The notes beneath the pieces are model-generated. The model saw nothing but the letters and a program-made list of their open reading frames with translations. It made no database searches and was not told the origin of the DNA. A program made the position numbers and the translations under genes. DNA of 39,705 nt. Source: Methanobacteriota archaeon. Its GTDB lineage: Archaea; Thermoplasmatota; Poseidoniia; Poseidoniales; Poseidoniaceae. The stretch lies in NCBI GenBank assembly GCA_002720095.2, contig PBGP02000004.1:1-39705 (forward strand). The letters are read 5' to 3'. Of this stretch, positions 17,908 to 25,730 are shown piece after piece; position 1 is the first letter of the stretch; every line of letters starts with the position of its first letter.

Positions 17908-20900
17908 ATGCGGATACGAGGAATAGTAACGAAAGCTATGATTTTGATATTTTTAATGGCTTTGATGTCAATATCTCCTCTTGTAATTAATTCATTGATT
18001 GAATCTAAGAATGATATGCCTACTTCAATTGGGAATATGCCGAAAAATATCGCAGTTGTTGGAGATACTGGTCAATACACCTCTATCAAAGTCGATGGAA
18101 TGAATAACCCACACATAGCATATTATGATGTTGAAAACGGCGATTTAATTTACACTAAATACGATGGTTGGAATTGGAATATAACTACTGTTGATTCAAA
18201 CGGTAATGTTGGTGAACATGCCTCTCTTATCCTTGACATATTCGATAATCCACATATAGCATATTACGATACGACAAATCAAGACTTGAAGTACGCATAT
18301 TTCGATGGTACCAATTGGACAAATATGACTGTAGATTCATCTGGTGATGTTGGAAAATTTGCATCGATTGATGTTAGCAATAATATCAATCCACACATAT
18401 CTTACAGAGATGAAACCAATACTAACTTAAAATACGCTTACTTCAATGGTAGTACTTGGATAAACATGACACTAGATGGGAATTGGGGGGTGGACAATGT
18501 GGGGGAGTATTCTTCTCTTGAGCTTGATTCGGTAAATATGCCACATATTGCATACTACAACAATACTGCGGGTGATTTGATGTACATGTACAATGATGGT
18601 TCAATGTGGCATAAACATACTGCACACTCAACTAACAATGTAGGCATGCATGCAAGTATTGCTCTTGATTCTAACGATCTTCCACAATTTGTACACTACA
18701 ATATGCAATTTCAGAATTTAATGTACACAATATTCGATGGAACAAATTGGATGACGGAGTCTGTAGACTCTGTCGGTAGGGTAGGAGAATATTGTGCTAT
18801 TGTAATTGATTCTAATGATTTACCACATGTTGCATATGTCGACAGAGATAATGGGGGGGTAATCAAATACGGACATAAAAATCAATCATGGGATCTTTCA
18901 GAAATCGATGAAGAAGGAGAGTTCATATCAATAGATGTTGATACGCAAAATAGAGCTCATTTCTCTTATTATGATTTATCGGATCAGGATTTAAGATACC
19001 TTTCACACTCAGGTGCTAATGTAGATCAAATTACTCAAAGTATCACATTTAATCAACAATGGGCGGGCTTAGGATTGGCCATAGATAGTCAAGATGTGCC
19101 CCATGTGGCCTTCCAGAATTTAACTGGTGGTGTTAAGACAATTTCATACGCTACTTTAGATGTAACAGCTACTCAAATTTTCGGCTACAATGTCTGGATT
19201 ATCGAAACCGTGGATACTAATCTTGGCGATACTGCAGGTAGTTGGTTATCGATCGATTTGGATAGCCAAGACCGACCCCATATCTCCTACTATTCAGGAG
19301 ATGGAGTTAATAGCATCAAGTATGCATTCAAGAACAGTACAGGTTGGCATAATCAAACAGTTGACTCTGGATACCGATTGGGATGGTTTTCTGCAATAAA
19401 GATTGATTCCACAGATAATCCTCAAATCGCATACTCTAAATTAGAGGGAAATACACTAAAATACGCTATGTACGATGGTTCCAGTTGGCACATAGAGAAT
19501 GTAGGCACACAGGTTGGAGGCGATAAAAAAGGCCTACAATTGGCTTTGAGTGCCGCAGATGTGCCACATCTTTGCTACTTTGACCAAAATCTGTTACAGC
19601 TAGGGTATGCAACATACAGCGGTTCATCTTGGGTAAAGGAGACAAACGTAATAAGCGATGATTTAGATATAAACTCATCTCTTGCCAGAGGACGATATTG
19701 TGACATAGAAGTTGACCAGTATGGAGACCCCCACATTACTTTTGATTACAATCTTCAAACAGAAATAGGATACCTAAAGAAAAATGGCACATCATGGGAC
19801 GGTTGGAATCTATCGATATTACATGAAAATAGCTTTATTGGATATACGCAACTAGAACTTGATAGTTTAGAGAATCCTTGTTTTTCCTATTCAGATAGAG
19901 ACAGAGTTGCGACGAGTAAACGTGATGCTACCTTTGGTTGTTTAGATACTGATTCAGGCGAGATCGTTCTAAGAGAATTGGGTCTGCTACATACAGATCA
20001 TTATTTCTCTCACAGCGACTGGGGGAGGTTCCTTAGCATGAAATTAGACTCTAACGATAGTGCTCACATTGCATTTTTCAACAAGCAAAATACAAATTTT
20101 GGAAGCGTAATGTATTACACGGACAATTATTATCCTATATTCGATTCAGATGGAGACGGGATTCCAGATTATGAAGACAGTTTCCCATCTAACCCCTCAG
20201 AGACCACTGACTATGACGGTGACGGTTCCGGTGATAATGCCGATAATGATGATGATAATGACGGCGTTATTGATCTCTTAGATGATTGCCCGTTTGGAAT
20301 AATTGGCCAAGGCGCTGACTTCGACGGAGACGGGTGTAAAGATTCTGAAGACCATGACGATGATAATGATGGCTTTGCTGACGAAATTGACGATTGTCTA
20401 CAAGGAATGACAGGTATTGGAAATGACTTGGATTCCGATGGATGCCATGATGCTGAAGATTTGGATATTGATGGCGACGGTATACTGAATGAAAATGATG
20501 CATTCCCAGAAGATTCAACAGAATCAGTTGATAGTGATGGAGATGGAGTTGGAGATAATTCAGATACATTCCCTAATGATGCTAATGAGACAGATGATAG
20601 TGATGGGGATGGAGTTGGAGATAATTCAGATGTATCCCCTAACGATCCCGATGTTTGGGAATACCCTGATACAGATGGGGATGGAGTTGGAGATAATTCA
20701 GATGCATTCCCTAATGATGCTAATGAGACAGATGATAGTGATGGGGATGGAGTTGGAGATAATTCAGATGCATTTCCTAATAATCCTGATAAATCTATTA
20801 TTGACGAAGATGATTCAATTACAAATGAAACTGTGGATGAAATCGTGAATGATACGGTGGAAGAAACTTTGAATGAAACTGTAAATGAAACGTTGAATGG

Positions 20901-21267
20901 AACTACAAACGATACAGTGAATGAAATGACATCTAACCAAGAAAATAATCTTAATGGAGATTTAAATAATGAACAGGAAAATATAGTTGAAAACTATGAT
21001 GATGTGGAAAATTCAAATTCTGAGGTAGATACATTTTATGGATTAAACCCAGAAATATTATCTTTTGTCACAGGTATCTTAATGACTTTAGTGATAATAT
21101 CATTTATTTTTATGCAATTAAAAGTCAGATCACTAAAAAGACAATTGAAAGAATCAAAAGAAATTAGTGAGAGATGGTTAAGTTTAGATTTTGATGGAGA
21201 TGGAGAAATATCAGAAAAAGAATTTGAAGCATATAAGTTAATTGTGAAAGATTTTCAGAAAAAATAA
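17908..21267 (+). CDS. giant surface protein: propeller-like repeats, TSP3 stalk, TM and cytoplasmic EF-hand
   Basis: A 1119-residue anchored protein. A signal/anchor segment covers residues 8-30. Residues about 45-740 hold a dozen or more units of roughly 45-60 residues with the pattern DS.G.VG..AS..LDS...PHIAYYD....LKYA.FDG..W, which look like beta-propeller blades (sialidase/BNR-like is a guess). Residues 745-962 are TSP3-like calcium-binding units, followed by an NETVNET-type low-complexity spacer with many N-glycosylation sequons. A TM at about 1050-1072 precedes a charged helix and a canonical EF-hand, DFDGDGEISEKE (1094-1105), on the cytoplasmic side. Ligand is unknown. It might sense or hold polysaccharide, but that is inference. 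It converges with the methyltransferase gene 14 bases away. Confidence 0.85.
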   Translation: MRIRGIVTKAMILIFLMALMSISPLVINSLIESKNDMPTSIGNMPKNIAVVGDTGQYTSIKVDGMNNPHIAYYDVENGDLIYTKYDGWNWNITTVDSNGNVGEHASLILDIFDNPHIAYYDTTNQDLKYAYFDGTNWTNMTVDSSGDVGKFASIDVSNNINPHISYRDETNTNLKYAYFNGSTWINMTLDGNWGVDNVGEYSSLELDSVNMPHIAYYNNTAGDLMYMYNDGSMWHKHTAHSTNNVGMHASIALDSNDLPQFVHYNMQFQNLMYTIFDGTNWMTESVDSVGRVGEYCAIVIDSNDLPHVAYVDRDNGGVIKYGHKNQSWDLSEIDEEGEFISIDVDTQNRAHFSYYDLSDQDLRYLSHSGANVDQITQSITFNQQWAGLGLAIDSQDVPHVAFQNLTGGVKTISYATLDVTATQIFGYNVWIIETVDTNLGDTAGSWLSIDLDSQDRPHISYYSGDGVNSIKYAFKNSTGWHNQTVDSGYRLGWFSAIKIDSTDNPQIAYSKLEGNTLKYAMYDGSSWHIENVGTQVGGDKKGLQLALSAADVPHLCYFDQNLLQLGYATYSGSSWVKETNVISDDLDINSSLARGRYCDIEVDQYGDPHITFDYNLQTEIGYLKKNGTSWDGWNLSILHENSFIGYTQLELDSLENPCFSYSDRDRVATSKRDATFGCLDTDSGEIVLRELGLLHTDHYFSHSDWGRFLSMKLDSNDSAHIAFFNKQNTNFGSVMYYTDNYYPIFDSDGDGIPDYEDSFPSNPSETTDYDGDGSGDNADNDDDNDGVIDLLDDCPFGIIGQGADFDGDGCKDSEDHDDDNDGFADEIDDCLQGMTGIGNDLDSDGCHDAEDLDIDGDGILNENDAFPEDSTESVDSDGDGVGDNSDTFPNDANETDDSDGDGVGDNSDVSPNDPDVWEYPDTDGDGVGDNSDAFPNDANETDDSDGDGVGDNSDAFPNNPDKSIIDEDDSITNETVDEIVNDTVEETLNETVNETLNGTTNDTVNEMTSNQENNLNGDLNNEQENIVENYDDVENSNSEVDTFYGLNPEILSFVTGILMTLVIISFIFMQLKVRSLKRQLKESKEISERWLSLDFDGDGEISEKEFEAYKLIVKDFQKK
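20567..20770 (+). repeat. 66-base perfect direct repeat in the TSP3 stalk
   Basis: Positions 20567-20632 and 20705-20770 read identically, base for base, and start 138 bases apart. Each encodes the same FPNDANETDDSDGDGVGDNS unit. Perfect identity at silent positions suggests a very recent duplication or gene conversion. Confidence 0.85.
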
Positions 21268-21281
21268 ATTAAGAAAACTAA

Positions 21282-21926
21282 TTATTTTTGTAAAATAACA
21301 CATGTTGCCTTATAGTTCCGAAATAGCCAAGGGAATTGTCTAGGGAAAAATAACCATTCCTTTGGCTTGTAAAATGGCATAAAAATCCTAGCAACGTTTT
21401 TTATTAATTCTGTCGGAGACCTGTGATCATTACTAGTAATAATAGAGCTTTCAATAATTTTTATTTTGGGGAATAGTCTGGCCATTTCTTCGATATTTGG
21501 ACGAAACATCGTATCAATAGGGTCTGGATGGTATGGGAATCTATATGGCCCCGAGACAAAGAAGTAACCATTTTTTGGAATTAATTCTATTAATGAATTA
21601 CATATTTCTTTTCTGCTTTTATCAGGTACATGTTCTAATAGATTAGAACATATTACAGATTTAAAACCCATTTTCTTTAACTTATTCATAAATTTTAAAT
21701 CTGTCACATCACCCACTAAATCTACACCTTCATGCTCTTTGATATCTACATTTACCACTTTGTATCCTTTTTCTCTAGCAGGCCTAAAAATAAATTCATC
21801 AATCCAGGGTTGTCTTTTTTTTGCTAATTCCTCGTCAGAGCTTCCTAGATTACATAACGGAAAAACATCTTCATGATGTAATTTATACATCATTTTTCCA
21901 ATGAATTTTGCTTCTTCAAATAACAT
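21282..21926 (-). CDS. SAM-dependent methyltransferase, class I (type 11/12-like)
   Basis: A 214-residue protein with a Rossmann-type methyltransferase pattern: a weak motif I around LCNLGSSD, acidic motif II VVNVDIKEHEGVDLVGDV, motif IV SVICSNLLEHVPDK and a post-IV strand IPKNGYFFVSGPYRFPYHPDP. SNLLEHV is typical of type 11/12 methyltransferases. The glycine-rich loop is less canonical than usual. The C-terminal PFYKPKEWLFFPRQFPWLFR is basic and aromatic, possibly membrane-associating. Substrate is unknown; genes of this kind near surface proteins often modify glycans or lipids, but nothing here proves it. It is transcribed alone, with purP divergent about 120 bases away. Confidence 0.75.
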   Translation of the reverse strand: MLFEEAKFIGKMMYKLHHEDVFPLCNLGSSDEELAKKRQPWIDEFIFRPAREKGYKVVNVDIKEHEGVDLVGDVTDLKFMNKLKKMGFKSVICSNLLEHVPDKSRKEICNSLIELIPKNGYFFVSGPYRFPYHPDPIDTMFRPNIEEMARLFPKIKIIESSIITSNDHRSPTELIKNVARIFMPFYKPKEWLFFPRQFPWLFRNYKATCVILQK

Positions 21927-22045
21927 AAATAGACCTAGACATACTAGCCGACATAGTAGTAATTTTTATTTTTTTGTTGTAAATTCGCTTTTTTACACTA
22001 TAGTTTTCCGTAACTGTCATAGAGTGCCTTTTGTCGAGACTCAGT

Positions 22046-23158
22046 ATGGGAATTACTGAGGCCGATTTGCGCTGGTGGCTCTCTGGATACAATCCCAACA
22101 ATATCATGATTGGCGTAGTGGCATCGCATTCCGCGTTACAAATATTACATGGTGCCAAAAAAGAAGGTTTCAAAACTCTAGGAATTGCAGTAGGTGCAGA
22201 TAAAAGAAGACTTTATTCTGCATTTCCTGGCTCAGAACCAGACGAATGGCTAATGTTAGACGATTACCAAGATTTGAAAAATCAAGAAGATTGGTTAAAG
22301 AAGAAGAATGTTGTAATAATTCCTCATGGTTCATTAGTTGAATATTTGGGTGCTGATACATTCAGTAAATTGGAAGTACCAACCTTCGGAAATAGAGAAA
22401 TACTCAGATGGGAATCTAGTAGAGAAAAGCAAAGAATTTGGTTAGAGGATGCAGGTTGTACAACTCCAAAAGTTATTCGTGACCCCAGAGATATCGACAG
22501 TCCTGTAATAGTTAAGTATGCAGGTGCGAAAGGTGGAAGAGGATACTTTATTGCCAGAGATTATAGAGACTTTAGGAGGAATGTAAACCTAGATCATGAA
22601 TTTACAATTCAAGAATATGTTTTAGGATGTAGATACTATTTACACTTTTTTTTCGACCCATTAGCCGAGGATGGTTATCAAGTCCATGGAATTAAATCAC
22701 ATGCAGGGAGAAATTTAGGTAGATTGGAATTAATGTCAATGGATAGAAGAGACGAATCAAACGTTGATGAATTTTACAAACTAGGTTCTTTACGTGACTT
22801 ACGTGAAATGTCTTTAGAACCTTCCTTTGTTGTAACTGGTAATATGCCAGTAGTTTTACGCGAAAGCTTACTCCCAGAAGCTTTCAGATTAGCAGAAGGA
22901 GTAGTCGCTCATTCTTTCGAATTAGAGGAAGGTGCCAGAGGGATGATCGGGGCATTCTGTTTAGAGACTATTGTTACTGATAAGTTAGAGTTTAGAGTCT
23001 TTGAAATTTCTGCTAGAATTGTGGCAGGGTCTAATCCGTTTGTTTCAGGTTCTTCATATTCAGATATAAATGAATCTGGAATGTCAACGGGTAGAAGGAT
23101 AGCACGTTGTATCAAAAAAGCGATTGAAACTAGTGAATTAGATAGGATTTTATCTTGA
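22046..23158 (+). CDS. purP: formate-dependent FAICAR synthetase (PurP)
   Basis: Archaeal purine synthesis enzyme that formylates AICAR to FAICAR using formate and ATP, replacing the folate-dependent PurH step. The 370-residue ATP-grasp protein begins MGITEADLRWW and shows GVVASHSALQILHGAK, the PHGSLVEYLG motif, PTFGNREILRWESSREK and VKYAGAKGGRGYF, all characteristic of PurP. The open frame reaches a TTG at 22031; ATG 22046 matches the family N-terminus. The upstream spacer contains the AT-rich run TTACACTATAG near 21993-22003 as a possible TATA box. Its stop abuts that of the convergent rpo6 gene. Confidence 0.95.
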   Translation: MGITEADLRWWLSGYNPNNIMIGVVASHSALQILHGAKKEGFKTLGIAVGADKRRLYSAFPGSEPDEWLMLDDYQDLKNQEDWLKKKNVVIIPHGSLVEYLGADTFSKLEVPTFGNREILRWESSREKQRIWLEDAGCTTPKVIRDPRDIDSPVIVKYAGAKGGRGYFIARDYRDFRRNVNLDHEFTIQEYVLGCRYYLHFFFDPLAEDGYQVHGIKSHAGRNLGRLELMSMDRRDESNVDEFYKLGSLRDLREMSLEPSFVVTGNMPVVLRESLLPEAFRLAEGVVAHSFELEEGARGMIGAFCLETIVTDKLEFRVFEISARIVAGSNPFVSGSSYSDINESGMSTGRRIARCIKKAIETSELDRILS

Positions 23159-23437
23159 TTAATCCTCATGAGGATCAATATCTATTGGTATTAAATCATT
23201 GTCATACTCATACATTGCAATTTTTAGAGGATCTAAAACAAATCTAATATTTGCTTCATCGATACCATAAATAGATACTAATTCATCTTTAAATTCTTCT
23301 CTTAAGGTACTTTCATCTACAAAAATGGGTGCACCCATTCCTATCTGTAAAGCCCTAGCCCCAATAATCCTTGCTCTTTCAAAACGTGTATGTGTTCTTA
23401 TTGGTTTAACCAACTTAGTCACCTGCCCTTCGGACAT
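23159..23437 (-). CDS. rpo6: DNA-directed RNA polymerase subunit Rpo6/K (omega/Rpb6 homologue)
   Basis: Small assembly subunit of archaeal RNA polymerase. The hallmark [21 protein letters not shown] is near-perfect for the family (a run of 20 conserved residues with the final P). The chosen start at 23437 gives 92 residues (MSEGQVTK...); ATG 23458 (MACKWHS) is also possible and the long frame to 23548 would intrude into ctaA. Unlike many archaeal Rpo6, which have an acidic N-terminus, this one carries an acidic C-terminal extension ending [15 protein letters not shown]. It is divergent from ctaA across a short spacer and abuts purP. Confidence 0.92.
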   Translation of the reverse strand: MSEGQVTKLVKPIRTHTRFERARIIGARALQIGMGAPIFVDESTLREEFKDELVSIYGIDEANIRFVLDPLKIAMYEYDNDLIPIDIDPHED

Positions 23438-23515
23438 AGAGTGCCACTTACAAGCCATTATTAACAGTGACGAGTGAATGCAAGATGTTATGCGTAACTT
23501 TTTATTGGGTCTAGC

Positions 23516-24574
23516 ATGGGTGAAGTCAGTAATACAAGTTACGGACATTTGTTACCTTTGTTTATTGCTTTAATCGCTATTTTAGTTGTTTTGACTGGAG
23601 GATTTATCCGAATTCATGATGCTGGAGAAAGTTGTCCCGATTGGCCGAAATGTTTCGATAGTTGGTCTTTTGATATTTCAGAGAGTGAGCAGGAAGAATA
23701 TTGGGATGAACATCCCGAACAAGCAGATTCTAGAGGAATTAATCATAGATATACTACATTTGAGATATTTACAGAATGGTTTCACAGAGTTTTAGTAGGA
23801 GTAGTTCTATTCCCAATTTGCTTATTTAACGTGTATAAAGTAAACAAGTCACAAATTGAACTAAGTCCAAAAGTACATTTGATGAGTATAGTTGTATTTA
23901 TTCTGTTAATAATGCAGGCAATTGCAGGTGCAATAACTGTTTTCTATGACAATGCTGATTGGTCTGTCTCTGTTCACCTTACTTTGGCATTATTCTTTAT
24001 TTCGTCTTTAATTTATCAATCATTACTATGGGCGAAAGATACCAATAAATTGCCCAGAAGTTTCCTTATAGATTCTAATACTTCAAATAAGATTAGTAAA
24101 TATTTGAACACAATAATTATTTCTTTGTTCACGCTATTGTTTATCGGTGCTTGGCTAGCTACCTCAGAATGGGGTAATTTTGCTTCGGCATGTTCAATCG
24201 GTTGGATTGAAGGATGGCCATTATGTCAAGGAAAATTTTTTCCGGATTTTGGAATTAAAGGGACTAATATACAAATGCTACACAGGACTGTAGCGCTACT
24301 GGTGGGAATTTATCTAGTATTTGCAGTTTTCAAGATAAATAATATTTGCAAAAAAGAGGCTCAAATCATATCAACTTTATCAATTGGTGGAGTTTTATTA
24401 GTTTTTATAAATGGTTTGATCGGTGGAAGTTACGTTGTTTTTGCAGGTTCGGATGGATTTCCTGAATATCTGTCTTTATTACATTTAATCTGTGGATCAC
24501 TCTCACTTTTATTTTTTATTCTTGCTGGTTTAATTACTCGATTGCCCGAGGAAAATCATTTTCATAGTGAATAA
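23516..24574 (+). CDS. ctaA: heme A synthase (CtaA/Cox15)
   Basis: Hydroxylates the C8 methyl of heme O to give heme A for aa3-type cytochrome oxidases. The 352-residue protein has eight predicted TMs. Helix 1 ([20 protein letters not shown]) is followed by an outer loop with CPDWPKC, then the conserved EWFHRVLVG, and the second half repeats the fold with [10 protein letters not shown] and a late HLICGSLS. Histidines in those helices are the expected heme ligands. The CPDWPKC and later SACSIGW...PLCQG cysteine pairs suggest extracellular disulfides. It lies 14 bases upstream of ctaB, its partner. Confidence 0.95.
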   Translation: MGEVSNTSYGHLLPLFIALIAILVVLTGGFIRIHDAGESCPDWPKCFDSWSFDISESEQEEYWDEHPEQADSRGINHRYTTFEIFTEWFHRVLVGVVLFPICLFNVYKVNKSQIELSPKVHLMSIVVFILLIMQAIAGAITVFYDNADWSVSVHLTLALFFISSLIYQSLLWAKDTNKLPRSFLIDSNTSNKISKYLNTIIISLFTLLFIGAWLATSEWGNFASACSIGWIEGWPLCQGKFFPDFGIKGTNIQMLHRTVALLVGIYLVFAVFKINNICKKEAQIISTLSIGGVLLVFINGLIGGSYVVFAGSDGFPEYLSLLHLICGSLSLLFFILAGLITRLPEENHFHSE

Positions 24575-24588
24575 ATTCAGGTGATATA

Positions 24589-25593
24589 ATGGAAAATAAT
24601 AATCCAGCACCGAACCTATTTTCTATTTTAATTAAATTAATGAAATTAAGAGTAATAATTTTACTTCAAATAACTGCAATTTGTGCAATTTTAGTTCATG
24701 ATACAATATCTAGACATGGATTACTTGAAATCGAAAGGACTTGGAATGATACTATATTTTCCATGGTGATTACAATATTAGGAGGTACACTTTCAGCAGG
24801 CGGATCTAATGCAATTAATATGTGGTATGATTCTGACATTGATGAGAAAATGAGTAGGACTAAGAATAGACCAATTCCTATGGGGCATATTTCTCCTAAA
24901 ATGTCTTTGATCTTTGGAATTTCAATTTCAATTATAGGGTCTTCATTTTTCTTTATTTTAAACTGGAAAGCAGCATTTTGGTCATTTTTTTCTGTTTTTT
25001 TTTATGTATTCATTTACACAATTTGGTTGAAGAGAAGAACAACTCAAAATATCGTAATTGGAGGAATTGCTGGAGCGACACCACCATTGATTGGTTGGGC
25101 TTCAGCGGCAACCGATACAATGGGTAATCTAAACCCTTTAGATTTAGGGTCACCAATTCCTTGGATGCTATTTGCATTAATTTTTCTATGGACCCCTCCC
25201 CACTTTTGGTCTTTAGCTCTTTATCGCTCTGGTGAGTATGCAATAGTTGAAGTACCGATGATGAATGAAGTCAAGGGTTCAGAACATACTTTGCTACAAT
25301 CAAAGCTGTATTGTTTTTCATTATTTTTCCTTGGCTCAGTTCCATGTTTTTGGCCCCAATCTGGACTACCTCTCTTATGGGCATTCTCCGCTGGAATTCT
25401 TACTTTATGGTATTCTAAATCAGTCTGGGATATTGACCCATCCGAACCATTTGATGCTCATGGAAGATTGCCTAAAGCGGCAAAATCATTCTATCGATCA
25501 CTGTATTATCTGGGATTTATGTTTCTAACATTGGTTATTATTGTTTTCATTCCTCCAGAAGAGTTAGGTTTCTTTGGGCCATTAGATTTTTGA
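24589..25593 (+). CDS. ctaB: protoheme IX farnesyltransferase, heme O synthase (CtaB/Cox10)
   Basis: UbiA-family membrane prenyltransferase adding farnesyl (in archaea possibly a longer prenyl) to heme B, giving heme O for CtaA. The 334 residues contain the first Asp-rich motif in NMWYDSDIDEKMSRTKNRP, the conserved IWLKRRTTQNIVIGGIAGA, PPLIGWAS and FLWTPPHFWSLALYRS. About eight or nine TMs. ATG 24589 has a GGTGAT Shine-Dalgarno 4-5 bases upstream, after a short gap from ctaA, so the pair is an operon. No oxidase subunit gene is in the window. Confidence 0.96.
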   Translation: MENNNPAPNLFSILIKLMKLRVIILLQITAICAILVHDTISRHGLLEIERTWNDTIFSMVITILGGTLSAGGSNAINMWYDSDIDEKMSRTKNRPIPMGHISPKMSLIFGISISIIGSSFFFILNWKAAFWSFFSVFFYVFIYTIWLKRRTTQNIVIGGIAGATPPLIGWASAATDTMGNLNPLDLGSPIPWMLFALIFLWTPPHFWSLALYRSGEYAIVEVPMMNEVKGSEHTLLQSKLYCFSLFFLGSVPCFWPQSGLPLLWAFSAGILTLWYSKSVWDIDPSEPFDAHGRLPKAAKSFYRSLYYLGFMFLTLVIIVFIPPEELGFFGPLDF

Positions 25594-25600
25594 AACAACC

Positions 25601-25629
25601 GTCATATTCATGACCGAATTATAATTCGG
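25601..25629. promoter_or_regulatory. two adjoining inverted repeats before tRNA-Ser
   Basis: GTCAT-ATTC-ATGAC (25601-25614) is followed, sharing the final C, by the perfect 16-base palindrome CCGAATTATAATTCGG (25614-25629). The palindrome embeds a TATA-like AATTATAA 15-20 bases before the tRNA. It may be the tRNA promoter, an operator, or the ctaB terminator. Confidence 0.45.
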
Positions 25630-25638
25630 GGGTTTACT

Positions 25639-25724
25639 GCGACAGTCGCATAGCCTGGTATTGCGCAGGATTGCTAATCCTGTGGGTTTCACCCGCGCGA
25701 GTTCAAATCTCGTCTGTCGCGCCA
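25639..25724 (+). tRNA. tRNA-Ser (anticodon GCU)
   Basis: Folds as a class II tRNA. Acceptor GCGACAG pairs with CTGTCGC (25714-25720), the D stem is GCA/TGC, the anticodon stem CAGGA/TCCTG encloses loop TTGCTAA with anticodon GCT at 25673-25675, a long variable arm GGGT-TTC-ACCC follows, and the T arm is GCGAG-TTCAAAT-CTCGT. Discriminator G and an encoded CCA complete it (25721-25724). It reads AGC/AGU codons. No intron. The next gene's stop codon, convergent, is only 6 bases away. Confidence 0.95.
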
Positions 25725-25730
25725 ATTAAT

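Noticed and set aside
20489-20848. Plus-strand ORF in a different frame within the repeat stalk
   Set aside because: Met/Glu/Ile-rich reading of the same repeats (MELEIIQ units) in another frame, with no start signal and no family resemblance.
23438-23548. Upstream extension of the Rpo6 frame into the ctaA start
   Set aside because: It would overlap the 5' end of the divergent ctaA gene and does not match Rpo6 N-termini; internal ATGs at 23437 or 23458 are better.
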